Assembly: GCA_027489295.1 (NCBI GenBank)
Contig: JAIYAA010000064.1
Location: 1-64,000, forward strand
DNA: 64,000 nt
Reading direction: 5' to 3'
From: Sphingomonadales bacterium
GTDB taxonomy: Bacteria; Pseudomonadota; Alphaproteobacteria; Sphingomonadales; Sphingomonadaceae
Part shown: positions 44,154-53,936 of the stretch, piece after piece
Position numbering within the stretch: position 1 is the stretch's first letter
How the letters are laid out: the number at the start of each line of letters is the position of its first letter
Position numbers and translations under genes: made by a program
Notes under the pieces: model-generated
Seen by the model: only the letters and a program-made list of their open reading frames with translations
Told to the model about the DNA's origin: nothing
Databases searched by the model: none

Positions 44154-44720
44154 ATGCCCAATATGCCGCCCCCGGATTTCGCCAGCCTGTCGCTCGCCGA
44201 GATCGCCCGGCTCGCCGAGGAACATCGGCTGCCGCCGGTGGAAAGCTGGAACCCGCAGCATTGCGGCGACAGCGAGATGCGCATCGCGCGCGATGGCAGC
44301 TGGTACCATCAGGGCAGCCCGATCAGCCGCCCGGCGATGGTACGGCTGTTCTCGACCATCCTGCGGCGCGAGCCCGATGGCCGCTTCGTCCTGGTGACCC
44401 CGGTCGAAAAGCTCGACATCATGGTCGAGGACGCGCCATTCGTCGCGGTCGAACTCAAGGTGGAAGGGAGCGGCGCGGCGATGCGGCTCGCCTTCCGGCT
44501 GAATACCGGCGATCTGGTGATGGCCGGCCCGGACCACCCGCTGCGCATCGAGCAGCGCGAGGATGGCCCCCACCCCTATCTCGCCGTGCGGGGTGGGCTC
44601 GATGCGCTGGTCGCCCGCAGCGTCTATTACGAACTCGCGCAGCTGGCGCTTGCGGAGGATGGCGCGACGCCGGGCGTGTGGAGCCAGGGCGCCTTCTTCC
44701 CGCTCGAGCCTGCCGAATGA
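44154..44720 (+). CDS. DUF1285 family protein
   Basis: From the ATG at 44154 (TAAGGAA upstream) the protein is 188 residues. HCGDSEMRIARDGSWYHQG near residue 37, LFSTILRREPDGRFVLVTPVEK near 65 and APFVAVELKVE mark the DUF1285 family. Function is unknown. It overlaps the NUDIX gene by four bases (ATGA), and the order DUF1285-NUDIX-cca is one I associate with alphaproteobacteria. Confidence 0.87.
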   Translation: MPNMPPPDFASLSLAEIARLAEEHRLPPVESWNPQHCGDSEMRIARDGSWYHQGSPISRPAMVRLFSTILRREPDGRFVLVTPVEKLDIMVEDAPFVAVELKVEGSGAAMRLAFRLNTGDLVMAGPDHPLRIEQREDGPHPYLAVRGGLDALVARSVYYELAQLALAEDGATPGVWSQGAFFPLEPAE

Positions 44721-45313
44721 CGCTTGCCGATCGGTTGCGCCGTGCGCTGGCGAGCCGACCGGCTCGGGCGACGACGCTGCTGCCAGGCGACCATGCCTTT
44801 TTCGATCCCGCACAGGTTCCCAGCGCTGCCGCGGTACTGGTGGCGATAACCGATCGCGACGAGCCGGGCGTGCTGCTCACCCGCCGCAATGCCCATCTCC
44901 GTCGTCATGCCGGCCAGATCGCGTTTCCCGGCGGCCGGATCGATCCGGGCGACGCCGATGCGATCGACGCGGCGCTGCGCGAGGCGGAGGAGGAAATCGC
45001 CTTGCCCCGCCGGCTCGTCGAGGTGGTCGGCACGGTCGAATGCTATCGCACCGTCACCGGCTATGCGGTGACGCCGGTCATCGGCGTGGTGCCGGGCGAC
45101 GTCGCGCTGGTGCCGGCCGAAGCCGAGGTGGAGGAAGTGTTCGAGGTCCCGCTGGGCTTCCTTCTCGACGCGGCAAATCACCAGAAGAAACACGCGCTCT
45201 ATCAAGGTCATGAGCGCCATTATTACGAGATCATGTGGAACGATTATCGGATCTGGGGCGCCACGGCGGCGATGCTGGTGAACCTCTCGCGGCGGATGCC
45301 ATGGCCCAACTGA
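44717..45313 (+). CDS. NUDIX hydrolase, CoA pyrophosphatase type
   Basis: The 198-residue protein has a Nudix box GGRIDPGDADAIDAALREAEEEI near residue 73 preceded by RRNAHLRRHAGQIAFP, the extension typical of CoA-pyrophosphatases of the NudL/YeaB group. The enzyme would split CoA or acyl-CoA to phosphopantetheine and ADP. The start overlaps the DUF1285 stop, and its own stop lies 13 bases inside cca. Confidence 0.9.
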   Translation: MTLADRLRRALASRPARATTLLPGDHAFFDPAQVPSAAAVLVAITDRDEPGVLLTRRNAHLRRHAGQIAFPGGRIDPGDADAIDAALREAEEEIALPRRLVEVVGTVECYRTVTGYAVTPVIGVVPGDVALVPAEAEVEEVFEVPLGFLLDAANHQKKHALYQGHERHYYEIMWNDYRIWGATAAMLVNLSRRMPWPN

Positions 45314-46548
45314 CCCTTCCGCCGGCCGCTTGGCGCACCCGCGCCGGGTTGGACGTTCTCACCGAAGCGCTGGGCGCCGGCGAAGGCCTGTGCCGCTTCG
45401 TCGGTGGCGCGGTACGCGACACGCTGCTCGGCATTCCGGTCGCGGACCTCGACATCGCGACCGCGCTTTCGCCCGATGCGGTAATGGCGCGGCTGCGCGC
45501 GGCCGGCATCCGGGTGGTACCGACCGGCCTCGAGCATGGCACCGTCACTGCCGTCCTGGAAAGCGGCCCGGTCGAAGTGACGACGCTGCGCCGCGATGTC
45601 TCGACCGACGGCCGCCATGCCACCGTGGCGTTCACCGACGACTGGCGCGAGGATGCCGCTCGCCGCGATTTCACGATGAACGCGCTCTATGCTGATCCCA
45701 GGACCGGCGCGCTGTTCGACTATTTCGGCGGGCTGGAAGACCTGGCGGCGCGCCGGGTGCGCTTCATCGGCGACCCGCTCCGCCGCATCGCCGAGGATCA
45801 CCTGCGGATCCTTCGCTTCTTCCGCTTCCTTGCGCGGTTCGGCGACACGCCGGATGCCGAGGGGCTGGACGCCTGCACGACCCGCGCGCGGGACCTGATG
45901 GCGCTCAGTCGCGAACGTATTCGCGACGAACTGCTCAAGCTGCTGGTGGCCCGCGCGGCCGTGGGCGTGGTCGAGCTGATGCTCGCGCAGGGCATCTTCG
46001 TGCCCGTCGTGCCCGAGATCACCAGCGCGGCGCTGCTCGCATCGGTTGCGCAGCGCGAGGCGCTGGTCGGCGCCGCGCCCGATCCGATCCGCCGCCTCGC
46101 CGCGTTGCTGTCGACCGATCCGGCCCAGGCGGACCTGATCGGCGCGCGGCTCAAGCTCTCCAACGCCCAGCGCAAGCGGCTGATGCTGGCCAGTGCGGGC
46201 GACGGCATCGAGGATGCCCGCGCGCTCGCCTATCGCATCGGCCGCGAATCGGCCGAGGATCGGCTGCTGCTCGCCGCGCGCGACGATTCTGGGCTTACCC
46301 TCGGCTGGCAGCAGCTTTCCGGCTGGGAGATACCTCGCCTGCCCCTGACCGGCGGCGCCCTGGTCGCCCGAGGGCTCGCCAAGGGCCCGGATGTCGCACG
46401 CGCCCTGCGGGCGATCGAGGACCAGTGGATCGCGGAAGGCTTTCCGGCCGCCCCGCGAGTCGAAGCGATCGCCGACGCCGTAGTCGCTCAGACGTTGGGC
46501 AGCCCGATCAGCGCGAAGGCGGCGTCGCCCGGCACTGGTCGGGAGTAA
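45301..46548 (+). CDS. cca: CCA tRNA nucleotidyltransferase family protein
   Basis: The 415-residue class II nucleotidyltransferase has RFVGGAVRDTLLGIPVADLDIAT near residue 32 with the catalytic Asp pair (D-x-D), then RRDFTMNALYAD near 122 and DPLRRIAEDHLRILRFFRFLARF near 158, the RNA-binding and nucleotide-selecting segments. It adds or repairs the 3'-CCA of tRNAs. The last 61 bases overlap the 3' end of the convergent GGDEF-EAL gene. Confidence 0.93.
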   Translation: MAQLTLPPAAWRTRAGLDVLTEALGAGEGLCRFVGGAVRDTLLGIPVADLDIATALSPDAVMARLRAAGIRVVPTGLEHGTVTAVLESGPVEVTTLRRDVSTDGRHATVAFTDDWREDAARRDFTMNALYADPRTGALFDYFGGLEDLAARRVRFIGDPLRRIAEDHLRILRFFRFLARFGDTPDAEGLDACTTRARDLMALSRERIRDELLKLLVARAAVGVVELMLAQGIFVPVVPEITSAALLASVAQREALVGAAPDPIRRLAALLSTDPAQADLIGARLKLSNAQRKRLMLASAGDGIEDARALAYRIGRESAEDRLLLAARDDSGLTLGWQQLSGWEIPRLPLTGGALVARGLAKGPDVARALRAIEDQWIAEGFPAAPRVEAIADAVVAQTLGSPISAKAASPGTGRE

Positions 46549-48197
46549 TGATAGCCCTGGCCATAGGTGCAGCCCAGCGCCGCTAGCGTCTGGGCCAGCT
46601 CGGGGGTCTCGATGCCTTCGGCAGTGGTCTGCATGCCGAGCGCCACCGCCAGGCTCAGGATCGCGCGGATGATCGCGATCTTGTCGCGATCCGCCAGCAT
46701 GCCGGTCACGAAGCTGCGGTCGATCTTCAGCACGTCGATCGGCAGCTTCTGGAGGTAGGCGAGGTTCGAATAGCCGGTGCCGAAATCGTCCATCGCCAGC
46801 GTGGTGCCGAGGTCCTTCAACGCTGTCATTGTCTGTGCGATACGATCGGGATCGCTGACGATCGCGCTCTCGGTTAGCTCCAGGGTGAAGCGGGAGCCGG
46901 GCATCTGGTGCCGGTCGAGCGCGGCCTTCACCATCGCGCCGATCTGGTCGCGCTGCAGCTGGATCGCCGACAGGTTGACCGCGATCTTCACCCCGCAATC
47001 GCCGCCCGCGCGCGCATCCCATTCGGCGAGCGTCCGGGCGGCCTCTTCCATCGCCCAGCGGCCGAGCGGCACGATCAGCCCCGACTCTTCCGCCACGGGA
47101 ATGAAGTCGTTCGGCGAAATCGCCACCCCATGCTCGTTGGTCCAGCGCGCGAGCGCCTCGAACGAGGTGATCCGGCCGGTGCTGAGGTCGCAGATGGGCT
47201 GGAAGGCGAGCGACATGCGGCCATTCTCGATGGCGCGGCGCAATTCGGTTTCGATGGCGAACTGCTCGCGCGCCAGATCGAAGGCGCGGGTATGGTAGAA
47301 TTCGGTCCGACCGCTCTTCTTGGCGCGGCGCACCGCCAGCTGGGCGTTGCGAACGAGATCCTCGGGATCGCCCTCGATATCGGCCCCCAGCGCGATGCCG
47401 ATCGAGCAATCGATGCGGATCTCGAAATTGGAAAGGCGGAAGGGGTTGGTCAGCGCGGCATGGACGCGCCGGGCGACCTGCACCGCATCTTCGGCCCCCT
47501 CCTCCAGCGTCATCAGCACGCCGAACTCGTCGCCGCCGATTCGCGCGAGGATGTCGCGGCCGCGCAGCGCGCCCTTGATGCGGCGCGCGACCGAGATCAG
47601 CAGTTCGTCCCCAGCCAGCGCGCCCATGCAGGCATTGACCCGGCTGAAGCGATCGAGGTTGATCACCAGCACCCCGAAGCCGGTCGCGTCGTCGGGCGCG
47701 ATCCGATTCTCCAGCTCGTCGGAAAAGCCCGCGCGGTTGGGCAGTCCGGTCAGGCTGTCGGTCGCCATTTCACGCCGCAAGCTCTGTTCGGTGCGAAGCT
47801 CCGAGGTCTGGTCCAGCAGCGTCGCCAGGCAGCGCCGGTCGGCGGCGTTGCGCCGCGCCAGGACCACGCGGAAATGCCGGCTGTCGACCTCGCCGCCGAA
47901 TCGCCAGGCGATCTCCTCGTGCAGCTGCTCCGAGGCCAGAAACTGCCCGATCCGCGGGCCGAGCAGCTGCATGACGGGGGAGTCCTGCGCGGTGAGCCCC
48001 AGCCCGGCGACGCGGAACGGCACGTTGGTCGCGGCGAAGACATAGCGCCCGTCGACGATCGCGATCACCGCAGCCGGTACGGGAAGGAGTTCCAGCATGG
48101 CGCTGAAATCCTCGGGAGCTGCCTGCACGGGGGCGTTAGCCGGTGAAGCAAGCTCCACGGTACGCATGCTCAGAGCCCGGACCCTTCGAAACGCCAT
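46488..48197 (-). CDS. GGDEF-EAL dual-domain c-di-GMP enzyme
   Basis: From the ATG at 48197 the protein is 569 residues: a PAS-like N-terminal domain (to about 130), GGDEF with intact RIGGDEFGVL and I-site RGRD five residues before it, then EAL with SFEALARW, NLSAIQLQR, ELTESAI, DDFGTGYSNL and DRSFV all kept. Both synthesis and hydrolysis of c-di-GMP are possible. There are no membrane helices, so it is cytosolic. An ATG at 48167 is another possible start. The gene overlaps the cca 3' end by 61 bases. Confidence 0.9.
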   Translation of the reverse strand: MAFRRVRALSMRTVELASPANAPVQAAPEDFSAMLELLPVPAAVIAIVDGRYVFAATNVPFRVAGLGLTAQDSPVMQLLGPRIGQFLASEQLHEEIAWRFGGEVDSRHFRVVLARRNAADRRCLATLLDQTSELRTEQSLRREMATDSLTGLPNRAGFSDELENRIAPDDATGFGVLVINLDRFSRVNACMGALAGDELLISVARRIKGALRGRDILARIGGDEFGVLMTLEEGAEDAVQVARRVHAALTNPFRLSNFEIRIDCSIGIALGADIEGDPEDLVRNAQLAVRRAKKSGRTEFYHTRAFDLAREQFAIETELRRAIENGRMSLAFQPICDLSTGRITSFEALARWTNEHGVAISPNDFIPVAEESGLIVPLGRWAMEEAARTLAEWDARAGGDCGVKIAVNLSAIQLQRDQIGAMVKAALDRHQMPGSRFTLELTESAIVSDPDRIAQTMTALKDLGTTLAMDDFGTGYSNLAYLQKLPIDVLKIDRSFVTGMLADRDKIAIIRAILSLAVALGMQTTAEGIETPELAQTLAALGCTYGQGYHYSRPVPGDAAFALIGLPNV

Positions 48198-48269
48198 CCC
48201 CTCCGGTGTAGCGACCAAGTGGTTAAAGGGCTCTGAAGGCGCGACGACCCGCGCTCCAACTTTTACGGC

Positions 48270-50510
48270 TTAGAAGCGATTATCCCTTGGAAAACCGGTC
48301 GGCGGCATCCGCCCTGCGGCGCCGCGCGCGGCACGCCAGGGCATCATGTCCGGCTCGGACCGGTAGCGGCCCTGCTCCCCGCCCATCCGCCAACGCAGGC
48401 CGTCGGTGAACTTGAAGGTGATGACGTCGGACAGGCCGCCGTCGCGGTATCGCTGCAGCTGCACGCCCTGCCCGCGTGTCATCTCGGCCACTTCGGAGAG
48501 GGGGAAGACCAGCATCTTGCGATTGTCGCCGACTGCCGCGACGAAATCATCCTCCGGCCCGATCGGGCGCACGAGCTTGAGGTGCGCACCGGTCCGCGGC
48601 GCCATCACCTGCTTGCCCTTGCGCGTCTCCGCGATCACTTCCTGCGTGCTGACGACGAAGCCGCGGCCGTCGCTCGCCGCGACCAGCAGCTTCGGCGCGG
48701 CGCTGGCGGGCAGCAGCGTGACGATGTGTCGATCGGCCTCGAGATCGACCAGCAGCCGCACCGGCTCGCCGAAGCCGCGGCCGCCGGGCAGCTTGTCGGC
48801 CCCCAGCGTATAGAAACGGCCATTGTCGGCAGCGAGCAGCAGCTTGTCGGTGGTCTGGGCGTGGAACGCCAGGAAGGGGCCGTCGCCTTCCTTGAACTTC
48901 AGCGCCTCGCCGCCGAGGTCCTCGACATGGCCCTTCATCGCGCGGATCCAGCCGCGCTGCGAGAGGATGACGGTGATCGGCTCGCGCTCGATCATCGCCT
49001 CCAGCGGGATCTCGCGCGCCGGCGCCATCTCGATGATCGCGGTGCGGCGCGCGCCCAGCGGCGTATCCTGGCCGTAGCGCGTGATCATCTTGCCCAGCGC
49101 GCGCTTCATCCAGGTGCGCTGGCGGGCCTCGGAGCCGAGCAGCGTCTCCAGATCGGCCTGCTCCTTCTCCAGCTTCTCCTGCTCGCGGCGGAGTTCCATT
49201 TCCTCCAGCTTGCGCAAGCTGCGCAGCCGCATGTTGAGGATCGCCTCGGCCTGGCGGTCGGTCAGGCTGAACTCGGCCATCATGATCGGCTTGGGCTCGT
49301 CCTCGCCGCGGATGATCTCGATCACCCGGTCGAGGTTGAGATAGGCGGTGATATAGCCGCGCAGCAGCTCCAGCCGATCGGCGATCTTCTCCAGCCGGTG
49401 CTGCGACTTGCGTTGCAGCACCACGAACTGGTGCTCCAGCCAGCCGGCCAGCGCCTCGCCCAGGCTCATCACCCGCGGCGTGCGGTTCTTGTCGAGCACG
49501 TTGAGGTTGAGCGGCACGCGGACTTCGAGGTCGGACAGGCGATAGAGGCTGTCCATCAGCGTTTCGGCGTCGACGGTGCGGCTGCGCGGTTCGAGGACGA
49601 TGCGGATGTCCTCGGCCGATTCGTCGCGCACGTCCCCCAGGATCGGCAGCTTCTTGTCGTTGATCAGCGCCGCGATGCCCTCGATCAGCTTGCCCTTCTG
49701 CACGCCGTAGGGGATCTCGGTGACGACGAGGTGCCAGCCCCCCCCCTTTTCGGTCACCTTCTCGATCTTGGCGCGCACCCGGAAGCTGCCGCGGCCGGTG
49801 GTATAGGCCTCCGCGATCGCGGCGGGGCTGTCGACGGCGATGCCGCCGGTCGGGAAGTCCGGGCCCTTCACGAACTCGAGCACGTTCGCCTGCGGATTGT
49901 CGATCAGCGCGACCGCGGCCTGCATCAGTTCGGCGGCGTTATGCGGCGGGATGCTCGTCGCCATGCCCACCGCGATTCCCGCCGCGCCGTTCGCGAGCAG
50001 GTTCGGGAACAGGCCCGGAAACAGCTCGGGTTCCTCGTCCTCGCCGTTATAGGTGGGGCGGAAATCGACGGCATTCTCGTCGAGGCCGTCCATCAGGTCG
50101 ATCGCGACCTGGGTCAGCCGCGCCTCGGTATATCGGTACGCAGCAGCGTTATCGCCGTCGATATTGCCGAAATTGCCTTGCCCGTCGACTAGCGGATAGC
50201 GCAGCGCGAAGGTCTGCGCGAGGCGCACCATCGCGTCATAGACCGAGGCATCGCCATGCGGGTGATACTTACCGATCACGTCGCCGACAACGCGCGCGCA
50301 CTTCTTGTAGCCGCTCGCCGGATCCAGCTTGAGCAGCCGCATCGCCCAGAGCAGCCGGCGATGCACCGGCTTCAGCCCGTCGCGAACGTCGGGCAGCGAG
50401 CGCGCGGTGATCGTCGACAGCGCATAGACGAGATAGCGCTCGGACAGTGCGCTGTCGAAGGGGACGTCGGAGGCGCCGGAAGGTTCGGAAACGTCGGTGT
50501 CGAGGCTCAT
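48270..50510 (-). CDS. parC: DNA topoisomerase IV subunit A
   Basis: The 746-residue protein has the winged-helix/tower layout: [18 protein letters not shown] near residue 40, [19 protein letters not shown] near 80, and the catalytic Tyr in [11 protein letters not shown] near 125. The C-terminal part is a short set of beta-propeller blades without the GyrA box, so ParC rather than GyrA. In the quinolone-determining region the Ser80 equivalent is Ala and Glu84 is Asp. The partner ParE is not in the window. Confidence 0.95.
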   Translation of the reverse strand: MSLDTDVSEPSGASDVPFDSALSERYLVYALSTITARSLPDVRDGLKPVHRRLLWAMRLLKLDPASGYKKCARVVGDVIGKYHPHGDASVYDAMVRLAQTFALRYPLVDGQGNFGNIDGDNAAAYRYTEARLTQVAIDLMDGLDENAVDFRPTYNGEDEEPELFPGLFPNLLANGAAGIAVGMATSIPPHNAAELMQAAVALIDNPQANVLEFVKGPDFPTGGIAVDSPAAIAEAYTTGRGSFRVRAKIEKVTEKGGGWHLVVTEIPYGVQKGKLIEGIAALINDKKLPILGDVRDESAEDIRIVLEPRSRTVDAETLMDSLYRLSDLEVRVPLNLNVLDKNRTPRVMSLGEALAGWLEHQFVVLQRKSQHRLEKIADRLELLRGYITAYLNLDRVIEIIRGEDEPKPIMMAEFSLTDRQAEAILNMRLRSLRKLEEMELRREQEKLEKEQADLETLLGSEARQRTWMKRALGKMITRYGQDTPLGARRTAIIEMAPAREIPLEAMIEREPITVILSQRGWIRAMKGHVEDLGGEALKFKEGDGPFLAFHAQTTDKLLLAADNGRFYTLGADKLPGGRGFGEPVRLLVDLEADRHIVTLLPASAAPKLLVAASDGRGFVVSTQEVIAETRKGKQVMAPRTGAHLKLVRPIGPEDDFVAAVGDNRKMLVFPLSEVAEMTRGQGVQLQRYRDGGLSDVITFKFTDGLRWRMGGEQGRYRSEPDMMPWRAARGAAGRMPPTGFPRDNRF

Positions 50511-50582
50511 CGCCGGACGGGATAGCAGGCAGGAGGGGCAAACGCCAAGGGCGTTCCCCGTTTGATCCGAATTGTTTCGTGC

Positions 50583-51590
50583 TCAGCCGATCAGGTGGCG
50601 GAAGAAGCTGCGGTTCCTGGCGATCAGCGGCCGCAGATGCTTGGGCACCTCGCGCCACTTCAGCTTGCGGATCATCGGCGTGCGGTGCGACGGCCCGATC
50701 GACACGAGCAGCGACAGCATGCCGCGGCGCTGCGCCGGCGGGGTGCCGCGATGCAGCGCGAAGGTGTTGACGAAATAGACGTCGCCCTTCTCGGCCAGCA
50801 CCACGCCCGCGCCATTGGCCTGCTTGAGCGGCTCCAGTTCCTCGTCGCCGAAGCGGCGGACGTCGTAGAATTCGCGCAGGCCCGAGGTCTTGGGGATCAG
50901 CTCCAGCGGCCCGTCTTCGCGCGACCCGATCGGCGAAAGCGGCACGAACACGCGAATGAAGTTGAGCGGTTCGGCGCAGTCGCGGTGCCAGTTCTGGTTC
51001 TGATAGGCGAAGCCGGCCGGCTGGGAAATCCACGCCCAGGCCCAGCTGAGCGCCGCACGCGGGCCGATCGCCTCGCGGCAGAAGGCGATCAGGTCTGGGT
51101 TGGCGCAGATCTCCAGGAACGCAGGGTCGCTAAACAGCCGCTGCGGATCCATGTAGAGGAAGGGATGATCTGTCGCCTCGGGCGCGCCGACATGCTCAAA
51201 GCCAGGCATGTAGGGGTCGCTGAACGCCTGGGCCGCGAACATCGACGTCGCCATGCGATCGACCAGCGCGGGTTCGAGCATCTTTCCGGCGAAGTGGAAA
51301 TCGATGTCGTGAAATTCGGCGGCGCGCGGCGTGCGGCCGATCCGCGCCAGCGGTTCCCGCAACCAGCGCTCGATCCGGCCCAGCGTGCGAAGGCGCGCGG
51401 GGTCGTTCGACTTGGTGCGCAGCCAGAAGATGTAGTTATAGGCATAGTTGTAGAAGGCGAGATGCCGCCATCGGTCGATGCGAGTGTTCCGGCGCGCACC
51501 GATTGCCACCTGTTCGGTGAATGTCTTGATGCCTGCTTCCGGGCTATGATCCAGCCCCACCAGCGCCGCCTTGCCGAAGCGCGTCATCAT
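50583..51590 (-). CDS. PhyH-like Fe(II)/2-oxoglutarate-dependent dioxygenase
   Basis: Taken from the ATG at 51590 (a second ATG follows), the protein is 335 residues. The HxD iron motif is NWHRDCAEP near residue 203 and the third His with the 2-oxoglutarate Arg is in FALHRGTPPAQRRGM near 283-293. The segment GSREDGPLELIPKTSG matches the phytanoyl-CoA dioxygenase family. Substrate unknown. It is divergent from the DUF4349 lipoprotein gene, with an AT-rich gap of 184 bases. Confidence 0.85.
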   Translation of the reverse strand: MMTRFGKAALVGLDHSPEAGIKTFTEQVAIGARRNTRIDRWRHLAFYNYAYNYIFWLRTKSNDPARLRTLGRIERWLREPLARIGRTPRAAEFHDIDFHFAGKMLEPALVDRMATSMFAAQAFSDPYMPGFEHVGAPEATDHPFLYMDPQRLFSDPAFLEICANPDLIAFCREAIGPRAALSWAWAWISQPAGFAYQNQNWHRDCAEPLNFIRVFVPLSPIGSREDGPLELIPKTSGLREFYDVRRFGDEELEPLKQANGAGVVLAEKGDVYFVNTFALHRGTPPAQRRGMLSLLVSIGPSHRTPMIRKLKWREVPKHLRPLIARNRSFFRHLIG

Positions 51591-51774
51591 TCCGTTCCAT
51601 CGCTGCCCGTGTCCTTCCCATTTTAGGACGATCGCCGCCACAAGGCGCAGGATCGATCAATTTGGGCAACCACATCGCTTTTGCCCCATTGCTGCCTTAA
51701 TTACGGCCAAATTGTGGCTTGACTTTGTCCGAGCCAAATGATGGGATTTGCGCCTCACCATGAAGGGGATCTCG

Positions 51775-52608
51775 ATGCGCAACTTCCTCGTGCTCGGTTT
51801 CGCAGCCTTGCTCGCCGCCTGTTCCAGCAATGACGGCGGCAGTTCGGGGCAGCAGGACGCGCCCGCCGCCGAAGCGCCGGCGACGCCGGGGGCTGAACCG
51901 CTCAAGGTCGCCCTGCCCCAGCTCGCCTATCGGTACACGCTCAGCTTCCTCCTGCCCGATGGGCGCCTGGCCGAGACGCAGGAGGCGCATCGCGCGCTGT
52001 GCGAGCATCTGGGGCCGGCGCGGTGCCAGCTGATCGCCCTGACGCGCGACGACGCCGACGGGCGTGCCGGCAATGCAGTGCTGAAGCTGCGGGTGGCGGC
52101 GGCGGACGCGACCTATTTCACCGGGGAAGCCGCCAAGACGGTCACCGCCGCCGGTGGCCGCGCGCTCAACACCAATGTGGCGGGCGACGATGTTGCGAAG
52201 GACCTGACCGACACCGCCGCCCGCATCCGCCGACGCGAACTGCTCGTCGCCCGCCTCACCGAAACGCTGCGCACCCGCAAGGGCAGCGTTCCCCAGCTGC
52301 TCGAGGCCGAACACAATGTTGCGGCAGCGCAAGAGGAACTCGACAAGGCCCGCGCCTGGCATCGCGAGCTGGAGGGCCGCGTGTCCATGGCCGAGGTCGA
52401 GATCCGCTACCAGCCGCTCGCCGCCCCGGCATCGGGCGCCAGCGTCGGCGCCGCGCTCGGCGAGGCAGTGCAGGGCTCGGCTTCCAGCTTCGTCTGGGGG
52501 ATGCAGCTGCTGCTGTCGCTGGCGATCTACCTGCTGCCTTGGGCCGCGGTCTTCGGCGCCGGGGCGGCGGTGGCGACGCTGCTCCGCCGGCGCAACCGCG
52601 CGGCCTGA
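51775..52608 (+). CDS. DUF4349 lipoprotein
   Basis: From the ATG at 51775 (AAGGGGAT upstream) the protein is 277 residues. A lipobox LLAAC ends the leader at about residue 17. The middle has a long coiled coil (TDTAARIRRRELLVARLTETL to ARAWHRELEGRVSMAEVEI), and a C-terminal membrane helix lies near 245-265. This is the DUF4349 layout: lipid anchor or signal, coiled coil and a C-terminal transmembrane segment. Function is unknown. A TTGACT box at 51719-51724 may belong to its promoter. Confidence 0.82.
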   Translation: MRNFLVLGFAALLAACSSNDGGSSGQQDAPAAEAPATPGAEPLKVALPQLAYRYTLSFLLPDGRLAETQEAHRALCEHLGPARCQLIALTRDDADGRAGNAVLKLRVAAADATYFTGEAAKTVTAAGGRALNTNVAGDDVAKDLTDTAARIRRRELLVARLTETLRTRKGSVPQLLEAEHNVAAAQEELDKARAWHRELEGRVSMAEVEIRYQPLAAPASGASVGAALGEAVQGSASSFVWGMQLLLSLAIYLLPWAAVFGAGAAVATLLRRRNRAA

Positions 52609-52750
52609 TTCCAAGACCCGCTTTGGGATCGACGCTGCATTGCACCCCCGCCGCCCTTGCGGTATAGGGCGAGGCCTTCCAGAGCCCCGGCTGTTGCGTG
52701 GAGAAATCCCGTGAGGCCGGGGCAACGCATTTCCAAGGGACTAGGCCGAC

Positions 52751-53530
52751 ATGGCACGCCGCCGGCAAATCTACGAAGGCAAGGCTAAGATTCTCTACGA
52801 GGGTCCGGAGCCGGGCACGCTCATCCAGTATTTCAAGGACGACGCAACCGCCTTCAACGCCCAGAAAAAGGGTACGATCAACGGCAAGGGCGTGCTGAAC
52901 AACCGCATCAGCGAGCACGTCTTCACGCTGCTCGGCGGCATCGGCATCCCGACGCACTTCATCCGCCGCCTCAACATGCGCGAGCAGCTGATCCGCCAGG
53001 TCGAGATCGTGCCGATCGAGGTCGTGGTGCGCAACGTCGTCGCCGGTTCGCTGGCGAAGAAGCTCGGCATCGAGGAAGGCACGCCGCTGCCCCGCACGAT
53101 CGTCGAATATTACTACAAGGACGATGCCCTCGGCGACCCGATGGTCACCGACGAGCATATCCTGGCGTTCGGCTGGGCCGCCCAGGAAGAACTGCACGAC
53201 ATGGCCGACATGGCCATCCGCGTGAACGACTTCCTTTCGGGCCTGTTCGCCGGCATCGGCATCCGCCTGGTCGACTTCAAGCTCGAGTTCGGCCGGATCT
53301 GGGAAAACGAATATCCCCGGATCATCCTGGCGGACGAGATCAGCCCCGATGGCTGCCGCCTGTGGGACATCACCACGGGCGAGAAGCTCGACAAGGATCG
53401 CTTCCGTCGCGACCTCGGCGGCGAAGTCGAGGCCTATCAGGAAGTGGCGCGCCGCCTCGGCCTGTTCCCGGAAGGTGATGCCTCGGACGTGCTCGACCTC
53501 GAGACGCACCGCAAGAAGCGCGGCAAGTAA
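52751..53530 (+). CDS. purC: Phosphoribosylaminoimidazole-succinocarboxamide synthase
   Basis: The 259-residue protein begins [12 protein letters not shown] after a short leader and has [15 protein letters not shown] near residue 44, [23 protein letters not shown] near 80 and FKLEFGR and [14 protein letters not shown] near 175-200, which bind ATP and substrate. It joins aspartate to CAIR in purine synthesis. It is first of purC-purS-purQ, with a REP-like element in the 175 bases before purS. Confidence 0.97.
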   Translation: MARRRQIYEGKAKILYEGPEPGTLIQYFKDDATAFNAQKKGTINGKGVLNNRISEHVFTLLGGIGIPTHFIRRLNMREQLIRQVEIVPIEVVVRNVVAGSLAKKLGIEEGTPLPRTIVEYYYKDDALGDPMVTDEHILAFGWAAQEELHDMADMAIRVNDFLSGLFAGIGIRLVDFKLEFGRIWENEYPRIILADEISPDGCRLWDITTGEKLDKDRFRRDLGGEVEAYQEVARRLGLFPEGDASDVLDLETHRKKRGK

Positions 53531-53540
53531 GCATCCAGAT

Positions 53541-53579
53541 CCTCCCCGGCACGGGGAGGGGACCGTTCGCGCCAGCGAA
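53541..53579. repeat. REP-like pair of hairpins between purC and purS
   Basis: Two small stems lie side by side: CCTCCCCG (53541-53548) with CGGGGAGG (53552-53559), and TTCGC (53566-53570) with GCGAA (53575-53579), followed by GGGTGGAGGGG. This layout recurs in intergenic regions of sphingomonads as I remember them. Only one copy is in this window. Confidence 0.55.
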
Positions 53580-53705
53580 GGGTGGAGGGGCCTCGCCACG
53601 TGCGGGGCCCTTTCGTCGTTCTGCGCTCCCCCGCCGCACGGCGGCGGCGACGCCGGAGACGATTTCCGATTGCGAGTTTGCCCCCGCCGCGCCATAGGCG
53701 CGCCC

Positions 53706-53936
53706 ATGAAACTCCGCATCATCGTCACCTTGAAGAACGGCGTGCTCGATCCGCAGGGCAAGGCCATTCAGAACGCGCTCGGCGGCCTCGGTTTCGAGGG
53801 CGTCGAGGATGTCCGCGCCGGCAAGATCTTCGAGCTGGACGTCGCCGATTCGACCAGCGACGCCGCCATCGACGAGATGTGCCGCAAGCTGCTCGCCAAC
53901 ACGGTGATCGAGAACTACCGGGTCGAGAAGCTGTGA
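53706..53936 (+). CDS. purS: Phosphoribosylformylglycinamidine synthase subunit PurS
   Basis: The 76-residue protein has the PurS pattern: [19 protein letters not shown] at the start and [11 protein letters not shown] in the middle, ending in [10 protein letters not shown]. It scaffolds PurL and PurQ in the FGAM synthetase complex of bacteria with a split PurL. Its TGA overlaps the GTG start of purQ (GTGA). Confidence 0.95.
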   Translation: MKLRIIVTLKNGVLDPQGKAIQNALGGLGFEGVEDVRAGKIFELDVADSTSDAAIDEMCRKLLANTVIENYRVEKL

